Of a DNA stretch of 53,076 bases, positions 17,960-26,045 are shown piece after piece. Where the stretch lies: positions 1 through 53,076 of the forward strand of contig NZ_FMDF01000219.1 in the NCBI RefSeq assembly GCF_900091955.1, written 5' to 3'. The notes below the pieces were generated by a model. That model was not told the DNA's origin and did no database searches. It worked only from the letters and a program-made list of their open reading frames with translations. Source of the DNA: Streptomyces sp. Ncost-T10-10d. GTDB lineage: Bacteria; Actinomycetota; Actinomycetes; Streptomycetales; Streptomycetaceae. The position numbers and the translations under genes are program-made. Each line of letters opens with the position of its first letter. Within the stretch, counting starts at the first letter, position 1.

Positions 17960-18570
17960 CCTGTCGCACGATCTGCCGGCCCGCGGGGCGACGTACCACT
18001 ACTTCGCGAAGTGGCGGGACGACAGCATGGATCAGGCCATCAACGAGTTGTTGCGCTGCTCGGTTCGGGAGCGGGCCGGTCGATTGGAGGACCCGTCCCT
18101 GTGGTCCTGGACACCCGGAGTGTCCACGCCGCCGTGAACTTGCCCGCGGTGACGACCGGCAAGGACGCCGCGAAACGAGTACCGGGTCGCGAGCGCAGGA
18201 TCGCCGTGGATGTGTTGGGCCTGGTCATCGCAGTGGTGGTGGTCGCGGCGAGTGCCCATGACAACGAGGCCGGTATCGCTCTGCTCGACACCGTCGCCGA
18301 ACGGGCTCCCAGCACCGTCAAGGCCCTGGTCGATCAGGGCTTCGAACAGTCGGTCGTGCAGCACGGCCGCTCGCTGGGCGTGGATGTCGAGATCGTCGAG
18401 CGGAACCCGCAGGATTTCGGGTTGGTGCCGCAGCCGATGTGGTGAAGAGTGGAGCAGACCTTCGAGGTCTTGATGCTGCACCGGCGGCTCGTGTCGGGCC
18501 ACGAGTCCCGGCCGGTCGCACCCGGCGGGGCCATCGAACGACCTGTGCGGCGATGCGCCCGGCTGCACCT
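17960..18570 (+). pseudogene. IS5-family transposase, frameshifted
   Basis: Pieces in order: YHYFAKWRDDSMDQAINELL (first frame), then VVLDTRSVHAAVNLPAVTTG, KDAAKRVPGRERRIAVDVLG and VKALVDQGFEQSV (second frame, containing the D of the DDE triad after VVLD), then EQTFEVLMLHRRLVSGHES (third frame), the C-terminal glutamate motif. Frameshifts fall near 18100 and 18440. The N-terminal 60-70 residues are missing. No terminal inverted repeats were found. Confidence 0.8.
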
Positions 18571-19004
18571 GGTGCCGCCCCGTTCCAAGCGCATCCTCGA
18601 CGGCGCTGCCGACCCGGACCAGGCCGCTGGCGGCGCACAGAGAGTCGCCCTCACCGTCTCTCACACGTGCGGCTGGACTGACTGGGCTACGGCAAGGGGC
18701 TCCTGCGATCAGGGCGAGGTCCGTTCTGAACCAGGCGAGGAAGTCCGTTCGCGTCGGCCGTCACCCATGTGGGCTTTTGGTAGTGGCTGTTGGCGTTCGC
18801 TGGGTAGCTCTGCAGAGAATCCCGGATGTGCCATTGCACTATGCCATGTCACATGGTTCACTCGCGGGCAATGAGGCCGGCTCGGGAGGTGTCGGGTGTC
18901 CACACGGTCGATCAGGGGGACCTTTGGCGCGCCGACCGACTACCCCTCTGTGCCCATGGCCTGACGGCCCGTCCCGTTGTCCCGTATCAGGATCGGACCC
19001 CACC
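18571..19004. other. Stretch without a recognisable gene
   Basis: About 430 bases between the IS5 relic and the proline racemase-family gene. No frame with family resemblance was found. It presumably contains the racemase promoter. Confidence 0.5.
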
Positions 19005-20021
19005 ATGACCACCACCGACATCCGCACCGTCGATTATCATGCAGGCGGTGAGCCGTTCCGGATCGTCACCGACGTGCCCGGCATCGCGGGCGACACCGTG
19101 GCAGACAAGCGTGTGAGCGCGATCTCCGATCCTGGGATCGACGGGCTGCGTGCCCTGCTGTGCTCCGAGCCCCGCGGCCACGCTGACATGTACGGCGGGT
19201 TCATTGTTCCGCCCAACGATGCGGGAGCCCATTTCGGTGTTCTCTTCTGGCACAAGGACGGGTTCTCGACCGCCTGCGGTCACGGCACCATCGCTCTCGG
19301 CGCGTGGGCGGTGCGTAGCGGCAGGGTTCCGATCGATCCCAGCGGGGTCACGGAGGTAGTGATCGACGTGCCCTCGGGGCGAGTCCGCGCCCGTGTGGCC
19401 ACCGACGGCGACCGGGTCGTCAGCGTCGATTTCGTCAGTGTTGCCAGCTACGTCCTGCACGACGAGGTGGCGGTCCCGACCTCGCGCGGGGAGGTCCGGT
19501 GTGGGATCAGCTTCGGCGGCGCGATTTATGCTCACGTCCCGGCCGCAGCGGTCGGCCTCGACGTGAGTGTGGCCTCGCTTACCGCGCTGATCGAGCTGAG
19601 CCGCGAGATCAAGGGCTTCCTCAACCCCACCGCCTTCGCCGAGCACCCGCTCGACGACAGGCTGAGCGGTATCTACGGCGTCATCTATATCGACGACCAG
19701 GGGATCGGTCCGGACGGCAGCCTGCGGCAGCGCAATGTCACCGTGTTCGCCGACGGTGAGGTCGACCGTTCGCCCTGCGGGTCGGGCACCTGCTCGCGGG
19801 TTGCCGCGCTGCATTCCACCGGCCGGCTCAAGCCCGGCCAAGTGCTCGCTCATAGCTCGATCACCGAGGCGACCTGGCTTGCGCGGGTGCAAAGGACCAC
19901 GCGCGAGGCAGGTCGGGAGGCTGTGGTGCCGGTGGTCACCGGCCGGGCGTACCAGACCGGCGAGCACCGGTTCATCGTCGACCCCGACGACGACATGGTT
20001 CCGGGTTTCGTGCTTCGATGA
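19005..20021 (+). CDS. Proline racemase-family enzyme, probably 4-hydroxyproline 2-epimerase
   Basis: 338 residues, full length for the family. Both catalytic cysteines are in place: TACGHGTIALG (C91) and DRSPCGSGTCSR (C258). Having both favours proline racemase or 4-hydroxyproline 2-epimerase; trans-3-hydroxyproline dehydratases replace the second Cys by Thr. Other hallmarks are HAGGEPFRIV at the N-terminus and RGHADMYGGFIVPP. The enzyme inverts the alpha-carbon by a two-base mechanism and is cytoplasmic. ATG at 19005 is the first in-frame start next to the conserved N-terminus; the ribosome site is weak. No partner genes for hydroxyproline breakdown are in the window, so racemase versus epimerase stays open. 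Confidence 0.88.
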   Translation: MTTTDIRTVDYHAGGEPFRIVTDVPGIAGDTVADKRVSAISDPGIDGLRALLCSEPRGHADMYGGFIVPPNDAGAHFGVLFWHKDGFSTACGHGTIALGAWAVRSGRVPIDPSGVTEVVIDVPSGRVRARVATDGDRVVSVDFVSVASYVLHDEVAVPTSRGEVRCGISFGGAIYAHVPAAAVGLDVSVASLTALIELSREIKGFLNPTAFAEHPLDDRLSGIYGVIYIDDQGIGPDGSLRQRNVTVFADGEVDRSPCGSGTCSRVAALHSTGRLKPGQVLAHSSITEATWLARVQRTTREAGREAVVPVVTGRAYQTGEHRFIVDPDDDMVPGFVLR

Positions 20022-20050
20022 GGGGCAGTCACAAAGTCAGTGCTCTATGA

Positions 20051-20165
20051 CAGTTGGTGACGCTGCTCGGCGACGCGGCCCATCCGATGCTGCCAATTAT
20101 GGGGCAGGGCGTCGACCAGGCCGTTGAGGACGGGATGGGGACTGGCCTCGCTGCTGGAGGGGGTG
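20051..20165 (+). pseudogene. FAD monooxygenase motif fragment
   Basis: The plus strand reads LVTLLGDAAHPMLPIMGQGV then DQAVEDG, the FAD-ribityl-binding motif (GDAAHxMxPxxGQGxNxAxED) of class A flavin monooxygenases. Nothing before or after continues it. It is the second such scrap in the window and differs in sequence from the one at 17.7 kb. Confidence 0.6.
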
Positions 20166-20249
20166 AGTACCGTCGACGTGCCCCATGTCCTGGTCCGCTG
20201 CCAGACGCTGCGGCGTGACCGTGTGTCGGTGCAGTGTCCTTCGGCGATG

Positions 20250-20745
20250 AGGCGGAGCACGTCAATCTCGCGGGCGCCAGACCGCTGAAGTGCAGTCCCT
20301 GTGGGCGGAGCAGGTTCTCCTGCAGCGTGCCGACCTCTGACATGAGTGCTCCCAGCAGGCTGGGGGGCATGTAGCCGTCGCCTCGTGCCGCGGTCTGTAT
20401 GACGTGGACCCGGTGCTCCGGTGTTGCCTCGCTGCGAGGTACGAATCCCGCCACCCCGCAGCCCACGGCCCTGAGCGCTGCCTGTTCCGAGAAGTCGGCC
20501 ACGATGAGGACGGTGCGAGTGGTGCTGTTGCGCCGGGTACGGCGCAACAGCACCAGCACGTCGTCGCTGACGGTGTCGGCCACCCTGACGGTCACCTGCG
20601 GGTCATCGGAGGGATCGTCGCCTACTACAAGGTCGATCCCGGGGCGTGTCCGCAGGTGTGTGCGAACTCCCTCTTCGGAGACGGGGTCTCCGGCAAGAAC
20701 CTTGACTGTGGTCCGGGTGCTGCTGGCAGGAGATCCGATAGTTCT
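20250..20745 (-). pseudogene. NarL/LuxR-type response regulator, degenerate
   Basis: The receiver domain is recognisable (VKVLAGDPVSEEGVRTHLRT, TVLIVADFSEQAALRAVGCG, VAGFVPRSEATPE with a YMPPSLLGALM linker). The helix-turn-helix begins in a shifted frame (EIDVLRLIAEGH) and breaks off after about 12 residues near 20220. There is no clear start codon before VKVLAGD; codons upstream give ATC and ATA only. It has lost both ends. Confidence 0.65.
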
Positions 20746-20782
20746 TATTAGCGGCCTTGCTTCAGTTATGGCTTGGTTGACT

Positions 20783-21352
20783 CTACAGCGAAGAATTGTC
20801 AGGTCCGAGCGGCTGACCTTCCCGCAGGCAGACGACGGTCCCGGTTGTGGCAGCGGTGTGCAGTGCTTCCAGAGTGTGCGTATGCGCGGCGAGTGGCGTG
20901 CTGGTCAGTTCGTCCAGCCGGAGAAAGGCGTGCCGATCGTGCTCGGGGCTCAATCGGATCGTGGGGTTGTCTGTGACGGTGCCTCCGTACCAAAAGAAGT
21001 CGAGAACCGGTCCGGTGCCGCCGACATCGGCGCGGTGGTCGTAGCCGATCAGTTGCGGGGCGGGGCTCACCGTGACTCCCGTCTCCTCGTACAGCTCTCG
21101 CCGTGCTGCGGTCCACGGGTCTTCGCCGTGGTCGAGCATCCCGCCCGGCAACCACCAGTTGCCGCCGCTCGGCTCGCTTTCGGCATAGCGCAGCATGAGC
21201 ATCCGGCCCTGCTGGTCGAGGAGCACGACGCACGAGGCGATGAGTGCCTGGGGCTGGGTCTTGACCCATTCCTGGCGGGGCATCCAGGGCCCGGCGGGCT
21301 CGCCCGGGATGTCGGGGGTTTCGGTCGTGAGGGTGGGGTTCTGGTGTGTCAC
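20783..21352 (-). CDS. NUDIX hydrolase
   Basis: 189 residues with a perfect Nudix box, G-x5-E-x7-REL-x-EE-x-G-V, in GGMLDHGEDPWTAARREL then YEETGV. This binds Mg and hydrolyses nucleoside-diphosphate-linked compounds; the substrate cannot be told from the box. ALIASCVVLLDQQGRMLMLR forms the preceding beta-strands. The start is GTG at 21352, overlapping the TGA of the upstream small gene (GTGA), so translation is coupled. About 45 residues after the box carry an LDFFWYGGTV strand typical of the fold. It looks intact and functional. Confidence 0.9.
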   Translation of the reverse strand: MTHQNPTLTTETPDIPGEPAGPWMPRQEWVKTQPQALIASCVVLLDQQGRMLMLRYAESEPSGGNWWLPGGMLDHGEDPWTAARRELYEETGVTVSPAPQLIGYDHRADVGGTGPVLDFFWYGGTVTDNPTIRLSPEHDRHAFLRLDELTSTPLAAHTHTLEALHTAATTGTVVCLREGQPLGPDNSSL

Positions 21353-21699
21353 GGGGTGTGGGTCTCTTCCTGGTCGGGTTCACTCTGGAAGGTGAGCGCG
21401 AGAGATTCCGGGCCGGCGCTGCTGCGCCTGCTGGAGGCGAACGACTCAAGTCGCTGCACCGTTCCGGCTTCGAGATGAGCGACTGTGCCGATCGCGAGCG
21501 CCTGAAAACCGATGAGCGCTCGTGCCCGCGCATCTTCCGGGAGATCAGCGATGGCCCTAACGGTGGGCAGAGCGCGAAGGACGGCCCGCGGGTTGCGGCA
21601 GCTGAGAGGAAGGCGGTGTCCTCGCGGGTGATCGGACCGGTTCCATGCTCCAGACAGCCCTGATGAAAACCGACCGTGAACGGCTCCTTCTGATCTCAC
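21349..21699 (-). CDS. Small uncharacterised protein coupled to the NUDIX gene
   Basis: Up to 116 residues; the first 35 or so are Arg/Gly/Ser-rich and may be junction sequence, so the true start is uncertain. The readable core is VLRALPTVRAIADLPEDARA then RALIGFQALAIGTVAHLE, which resembles the N-terminal helices of small streptomycete helix-turn-helix proteins. The HTH itself is not seen, so it may have been deleted. Its TGA overlaps the NUDIX GTG, the best evidence that it is or was a real gene. It overlaps the integrase scrap on the opposite strand. Confidence 0.4.
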   Translation of the reverse strand: MRSEGAVHGRFSSGLSGAWNRSDHPRGHRLPLSCRNPRAVLRALPTVRAIADLPEDARARALIGFQALAIGTVAHLEAGTVQRLESFASSRRSSAGPESLALTFQSEPDQEETHTP

Positions 21700-21818
21700 C
21701 GGAACTCAGCGAGGTCCTCACCGCCACCCTCTTCCGGGTTCGCGCCGGACAAGCAGCGCTGCCTCTCGTGTCCGCCTACGACGTCTTCGAGCAGATGCGC
21801 CGGCTTGAGGAGATCTAA
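21645..21818 (+). mobile_element. Integrase/recombinase fragment
   Basis: A 57-codon open frame reads TDRERLLLISPELSEVLTAT then VRAGQAALPLVSAYDVFEQ and ends in TAA. It matches a linker segment of large actinobacterial tyrosine-recombinase-like integrases (TDRERLLLVSPELADVLS, then IPLVxxYDxxE). No catalytic residues remain. It marks an old insertion beside the NUDIX pair. Confidence 0.5.
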
Positions 21819-21903
21819 GGGGGGATGCCCCGTGATTGATCTCGGGGCATGCTGGCCTGGGGGTTCGGCGGGCTGGTGGTTCAGCAATCGCAGGGTCGGC
21901 CCG

Positions 21904-22563
21904 TTACTCATACCGGTACTTCAGCGAATCCGCCTCCGCCTGCTCGATGTCAGCGATCGTCAGCTCCGGCATCCGCAGCTGGGCCAGCGTCACTTCGGCC
22001 GAGGTCGGCTGGGTACCCGCCGGAAGCCACTGCTCCGGCTTCCAGGCCCCGCAACGCAGGAGCGACTTGGGGCAGTGCGGGTAGACCTCCTCGATCCCCA
22101 GCACCAGCGCACTGGCCGGCGGCTTGCCCACGGCGGTCAGCTGCGACAGCAGCTCCGGGCGGGTGGAGACGCAGGCCCGGCCGTTCACCCTGAGCGTCGT
22201 GGTGCGCCCCGGGATGACGAACAGTAGCCCGGCTCGTCCGGTGGCGACGACGTTCTGCAGGGTGTCCAGACGCTTGTTGCCTGTCGCGTCCGGTATCGCC
22301 ACCGTCCGTGTGTCCAGGACGGCGACGAACCCGGCGGGGCCGCCGCGCGGGGAAACGTCACAGTTGCCCTCGGCGTCCGCGCTGGCGACCAGGACCAGCG
22401 ATGAGCATCCGATCAACCGCTTTGTCTGTTCGTTGAGTTCGGTCATCTGCTTGCGCACGGCCGCGTCGCTGGGGAGTTCGTAGGCCCGGCGCAGCGCCTC
22501 CTGGTCGGGCACGGCGTCGAGGCGGAGCGAGTCGAAGGCACTGCTGGCAAGGGGTGGCGTCAT
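21904..22563 (-). CDS. PPOX-type FMN flavoprotein (MSMEG_1061-like)
   Basis: 219 residues of the pyridoxamine 5'-phosphate oxidase-like split-barrel family. Family signposts are MTELNEQTKRLIGCSSLVLV, DVSPRGGPAGFVAVLD and IPDATGNKRLDTLQNVV, with GLLFVIPGRTTTLRVNGRA forming the FMN-binding barrel. The C-terminal CPKSLLRCGAWKPEQW segment is typical of the MSMEG_1061 subgroup. Cofactor is FMN or possibly F420; the substrate is unknown. I use ATG at 22563 with GGGGG close upstream; an ATG four codons earlier (22575) is also possible. It is transcribed away from the IS5 relic that begins just upstream. Confidence 0.85.
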   Translation of the reverse strand: MTPPLASSAFDSLRLDAVPDQEALRRAYELPSDAAVRKQMTELNEQTKRLIGCSSLVLVASADAEGNCDVSPRGGPAGFVAVLDTRTVAIPDATGNKRLDTLQNVVATGRAGLLFVIPGRTTTLRVNGRACVSTRPELLSQLTAVGKPPASALVLGIEEVYPHCPKSLLRCGAWKPEQWLPAGTQPTSAEVTLAQLRMPELTIADIEQAEADSLKYRYE

Positions 22564-22599
22564 GCCCCCGACCATAATGGGCCGACCTGCGATTGATCT

Positions 22600-23145
22600 T
22601 GGTCGGTGAGTGCGGGGACATAGAGACACCCGCGCAAGTTGTCTGGTGTGTGGAGATCGAACAGGCCCGCGCGGCCATGTCCCATCCCGCCTTCTGCGGG
22701 CTGTCGCGCCAACATCTGGGCGAGTTGGCCGCAGAACTCGCTCCGTGTTGGGTGGCACGCTGTGAGTCCGGGCGCCATGAGCGACGTGAGGCGATCGTCG
22801 GCGGGGGGCGGGGGCCGCCGAAGTACGAACCGGTCTTCACCGACCGGCTCCTGGTGACACTGGTCCATCTGCGGACTGGGCTCACCCATGAGGCGTTGGG
22901 TGTGCTCTACGAGGTGGGGTCGTCCACGATCGGCCGGGCGATCCGGGAGGTCTGCCCGCTGCCGGCTGACCGTGGGTCCGCCGTCCCCGACCGGCCCGGC
23001 ATCCGGCTGCGGGCCCTGGGTGACGTGTTCGCCCATGCCGCGGCCGAGGGCGTCGACGGGATGGAGACCCAGGTGCGCCGCCCACGCGCAGGCCGTCCCG
23101 GCCGGCGGGCCTTCGTCTCCGGCAAGCGCAGGCAGAACACCGTCA
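22600..23145 (+). pseudogene. IS5-family (HTH_Tnp_4/DDE_4) transposase, C-terminal half lost
   Basis: The frame contains the N-terminal helical domain (KYEPVFTDRLLVTLVHLRTG, VLYEVGSSTIGRAIREV), LRALGDVFAHAAAEGVDGME, and the DDE_4 motif VRRPRAGRPGRRAFVSGKRR ending at QNTVKS. At that point the sequence switches to an IS21 IstB fragment, so a second insertion or deletion removed the rest. The first catalytic Asp (VDG) is present, the others are gone. Confidence 0.75.
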
Positions 23146-23154
23146 AGAGCGTGA

Positions 23155-23345
23155 AGAGAAGAACAGCATCGCGATCGCTTCCAACGAGGCGTTTACGACT
23201 GGAGCAAGGCCTCTACCAATCCGCGGCTTTGCACGGCGATCGTGGACCGGCTCACCTTCAACGCCACGCTGATCGAGAACGGCACCGAGTTCTAGCACCT
23301 GGCCCGCACCAAGGCGAACAAGACCCAACGGGACGAAGTGGCCAT
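23155..23345 (+). pseudogene. IS21-family IstB helper ATPase, C-terminal fragment
   Basis: Reads EEKNSIAIASNEAF, then after a frameshift YDWSKASTNPRLCTAIVDRL and TFNATLIENGTEF followed by an in-frame TAG. This is the end of IstB (SIAIASNxxFxxWxxxFxDPRLCxAIVDRLTFNxxIIExGT). Only about 60 codons remain. A fragment of the partner transposase IstA is found 20 kb away. Confidence 0.7.
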
Positions 23346-23383
23346 CCCGCCCGACACAGCTGGTGACCGACTCCGGCAAGTCT

Positions 23384-23415
23384 CTTGCTATTGCAAGTAA
23401 TATGCAACAAGCTTG
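23384..23415. promoter_or_regulatory. Cluster of short palindromes upstream of the MFS gene, probable operator
   Basis: Three overlapping or adjacent inverted repeats fall in 32 bases: CTTGC-4-GCAAG (23384-23397), TTGCA-7-TGCAA (23391-23407) and CAAGCTTG (23408-23415). The stretch is much more AT-rich than its surroundings and ends 39 bases before the MFS start. It looks like a repressor site or tandem sites of the winged-helix type; no regulator is adjacent. Confidence 0.5.
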
Positions 23416-23454
23416 ACGGGCCCTTACCGCCTGCCTGTGACGTGGAGCCTTGTC

Positions 23455-24690
23455 ATGCCCCGCCTGATGCCAGACACCGGACCGCAGCGCGTCCTCGCAG
23501 CCTCGAACTTCGTCTATACCGTTGGCAGCGGCCTGTATCTGACCGCTGGGGTGCTGTATTTCACGGAGGCGGTTCACCTTCCAGCAGGCCAGGTGGGGCT
23601 CGGACTCGGCATCGCCGGTCTTGTCGCTCTGGCCCTGGGCGTCGCGGTCGGTCATCTGGCGGACAGATACGGAGCACGCGGCGTCTACGCCGCCACTCTT
23701 GTGGTTCAGGCGTTGGCCACGGCCAGCTTCGTGTTGGCGGACAGCTTCCGGCCGTTCGTTCTCGCGGTCACCGTGGCTGCCGGAGCCAAGGCGGCCGGAA
23801 TAGCCGCGCGCAGTCCGCTCATCAGGCACTACGGAGGCAACCGGCCGCAGGAGTTCCGCGCCTATCTCCGCGCGGTGACCAACGTCGGCATCTCCCTCGG
23901 TGCCGTGGGAGCGGGGTTGGTCGTTCAGGTGGGTACGCTCACCGCCTATCAGCTCATGGTCATCGGCAACGCGATCGCCTTCGTGGTCTCGGCGGCGCTC
24001 CTCATCTCCCTGCCGCCGGTCACGCCCCTCGCCACCACCGGCGGCCCTCGCTGGATCGCTCTCAGGGACCGCCCCTACCTGCTACTCACCGCACTCGACG
24101 GGATCATGGCCATCCAGTTCAAGGTGCTCACCGTGGCCATCCCGCTCTGGCTGGTCGGTGCCACTACCGCCCCGCACTGGCTCATCTCAGGCACCATGCT
24201 TACCGGCACCCTCATCGTCGTTGCGTTCCAGGTGCGAGCCAGCCGCAACGTCGATTCCCCCACAGCCGGCGGAAACGCCTACCGCCGAGCAGGCGTGGCC
24301 TTTCTCGTCTCCTGTTCGCTGATCTCCCTGTCCGGCGGCATACCCGCATGGGCCGCCGCAATGCTGCTCCTCACCGCAGTAGTGATCCACACCGTCGGCG
24401 AGCTGTGGCACTCCGCCGCCGGCTTCGAGGTGTCCTTCGCTCTCGCCCCACAGCACGCCACCGGCCAGTACCTCGGCGTATTCGGCCTGGGCGCCGGACT
24501 GGCCGAGGCCCTCGGACCGGCGCTGCTCATTTCGCTGTGCATCACCTGGGGCCGCCCCGGGTGGTATGCCGTGGGAGCCCTGTTCGCACTGACGGGTCTG
24601 GCAGCACCACTTGCTGTCCGCTGGGCGCAACGCCACCAGCGTGCTGGGCAGAAGCAGACTGCCTCCGTGGAAAAGGCACAAGCCGCCTGA
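23455..24690 (+). CDS. MFS transporter
   Basis: 411 residues with about twelve hydrophobic helices. The A-like motif between helices 2 and 3 reads GVAVGHLADRYGARGVYAAT (GxxxDRxG), defining the major facilitator superfamily. Helix 5 has ISLGAVGAGLVVQVG, and a second half begins at ALRDRPYLLLTALDGIMAIQ. It probably acts as a drug or metabolite exporter, but no substrate-specific motif is evident. I chose ATG at 23455, which has GGAG eight bases upstream; an upstream in-frame start at 23413 lacks one. A palindrome cluster just upstream suggests repressor control. Its right neighbour, the sugar locus, is convergent and about 460 bases away. Confidence 0.88.
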   Translation: MPRLMPDTGPQRVLAASNFVYTVGSGLYLTAGVLYFTEAVHLPAGQVGLGLGIAGLVALALGVAVGHLADRYGARGVYAATLVVQALATASFVLADSFRPFVLAVTVAAGAKAAGIAARSPLIRHYGGNRPQEFRAYLRAVTNVGISLGAVGAGLVVQVGTLTAYQLMVIGNAIAFVVSAALLISLPPVTPLATTGGPRWIALRDRPYLLLTALDGIMAIQFKVLTVAIPLWLVGATTAPHWLISGTMLTGTLIVVAFQVRASRNVDSPTAGGNAYRRAGVAFLVSCSLISLSGGIPAWAAAMLLLTAVVIHTVGELWHSAAGFEVSFALAPQHATGQYLGVFGLGAGLAEALGPALLISLCITWGRPGWYAVGALFALTGLAAPLAVRWAQRHQRAGQKQTASVEKAQAA

Positions 24691-25152
24691 TCAGCCCGGC
24701 GAAGCAGTCCGACATCTTTACCCGCTGCCCCGGTGGGGCCGCGTGAACTGGGCCCGGTCGGGGCCGATGGAGGCCGCCCGGGCCAGCTGACGGAACCGGT
24801 AGCCGTGTCCCTCCGGCTTCAACAACCGCGAGCTACCACGAAGCCCTTCCTTCATGCGTGCACAGCGGCGAACTCACCAGATCCAGCACTCTGTTCGATC
24901 CAGAACGACCGCACGATCGGAAAGACAACAGCTTGTCACGCTCAGGGCTGCCTGGGGTCACGGCACAGCCGGCCGACCTCACGGGTCGCGTCGATGCCAG
25001 AGGCGGCCGACCTCACCGGCCGCGCGCCGTTCACCTTCGCCCGGCTGACGACGATTTGGTGGAGTCGTCGCGGATGTCGTTCGGTACGTCACTCGGACTC
25101 GGGAAACGCCCTGCTCTCTCCCCTCTGTGATGGCTCGGCGGCTGTCGTGATC
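24691..25152. other. Convergent intergenic stretch without a recognisable gene
   Basis: It holds a 13-base direct repeat (CGGCCGACCTCAC at 24970-24982 and 25004-25016). No coding frame with family resemblance was found. Being between converging genes, it should contain terminators, but I did not find a convincing hairpin. Confidence 0.5.
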
Positions 25153-26019
25153 TCAACTCGGCGGAACCGCCCCGTGACCGAGGAGATTCTGTGCCGTGAA
25201 CCCCAGCAGCCTGCGCGCGGCCGAGGTGTCGACCGGCACCGCGCGACCCGGCAGCGGGCGCCGCAGCACGGTGGTGGGGTGATAGCGGCGCAGCAGTTCC
25301 TCCGTCGGGTACGGCACGATGATTTCGGGGGCGCAGAGATGTACCGCGTGCGCCGCACGGCCGGGTACGTCCAGGGCCAGCAGCGCGGCCCTCGCCGCGT
25401 CATGGACCTCGAGGTACGTCCACAGGTCCCTTGCCCCCGCGGCCGGGTCGGCCGTGAGCCGGGCGGCGTGGGCGTGCAGCCGTTCCTCGAATCCGCCCAC
25501 GTACGGATAGCGCAGGCACACCACGCTCATCCCGTGCCGCCGCGCCATCATCTGCGCTGTCAACTCGTCGACCTGTTTGGACAGGCCGTAAGGGTCGGCA
25601 ACCTGGGAGGCCATCGCCTCATCGACCGGTGCGTACGGCGGATGCGGATCCTCGACGTCCGTCCAGGGCAGGCCCGTGACACCCCAGGAGCTCGCCACCG
25701 CCGCATGCCGGATCCCGGCCCGGCCGGCCTCCTCCAGGACGGTGAAGGTGGAGAGGCTGTTGCCCGCGAAGACCTCGAATGCGGTGTTGCGCGCGGGAGT
25801 CGGGATCGCCGCCAGGTGGATGACCGCGTCGGCGCCCTCCAGAGCCGCCCGCACGGTCTTCGCGTCGGCCGCGTCACCGGTCACGACCAGGCGCGCCGCG
25901 AGATCACCGGGATCATCGAGGACCAAGGCGTTCGCCTCGATCCCGCGCTCGGCGAGCAGCGCGAGGACCGCTCGCCCGATCCGCCCGGCGGCCCCGGTGA
26001 CCATCGCTCTTCCGACCAT
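25153..26019 (-). CDS. NAD-dependent epimerase/dehydratase (extended SDR), possibly a sugar or uronate dehydrogenase
   Basis: 288 residues. The Rossmann glycine motif is VTGAAGRIGRAVLALLAERG at the N-terminus; DAVIHLAAIPTP is the family's NAD-binding strand, and the catalytic pair is in YGLSKQVDE (Y-x3-K) preceded by SSWGV. Length and motifs resemble actinobacterial uronate-dehydrogenase-like SDRs, which oxidise sugar acids to lactones. ATG at 26019 has AGGAGAG eight bases upstream. It is the last gene of the minus-strand sugar operon, 26 bases after the FAD oxidoreductase. In this setting it could oxidise a free sugar or keto-sugar released from the glycan. That role is inferred from position; the fold is certain. 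Confidence 0.85.
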   Translation of the reverse strand: MVGRAMVTGAAGRIGRAVLALLAERGIEANALVLDDPGDLAARLVVTGDAADAKTVRAALEGADAVIHLAAIPTPARNTAFEVFAGNSLSTFTVLEEAGRAGIRHAAVASSWGVTGLPWTDVEDPHPPYAPVDEAMASQVADPYGLSKQVDELTAQMMARRHGMSVVCLRYPYVGGFEERLHAHAARLTADPAAGARDLWTYLEVHDAARAALLALDVPGRAAHAVHLCAPEIIVPYPTEELLRRYHPTTVLRRPLPGRAVPVDTSAARRLLGFTAQNLLGHGAVPPS

Positions 26020-26045
26020 CCATTCACTCTCCTGCGTCGGTGCTT

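Noticed and set aside
24970..25016. 13-base direct repeat as a possible attachment site
   Set aside because: Only 34 bases apart, no integrase beside it and nothing between the copies.
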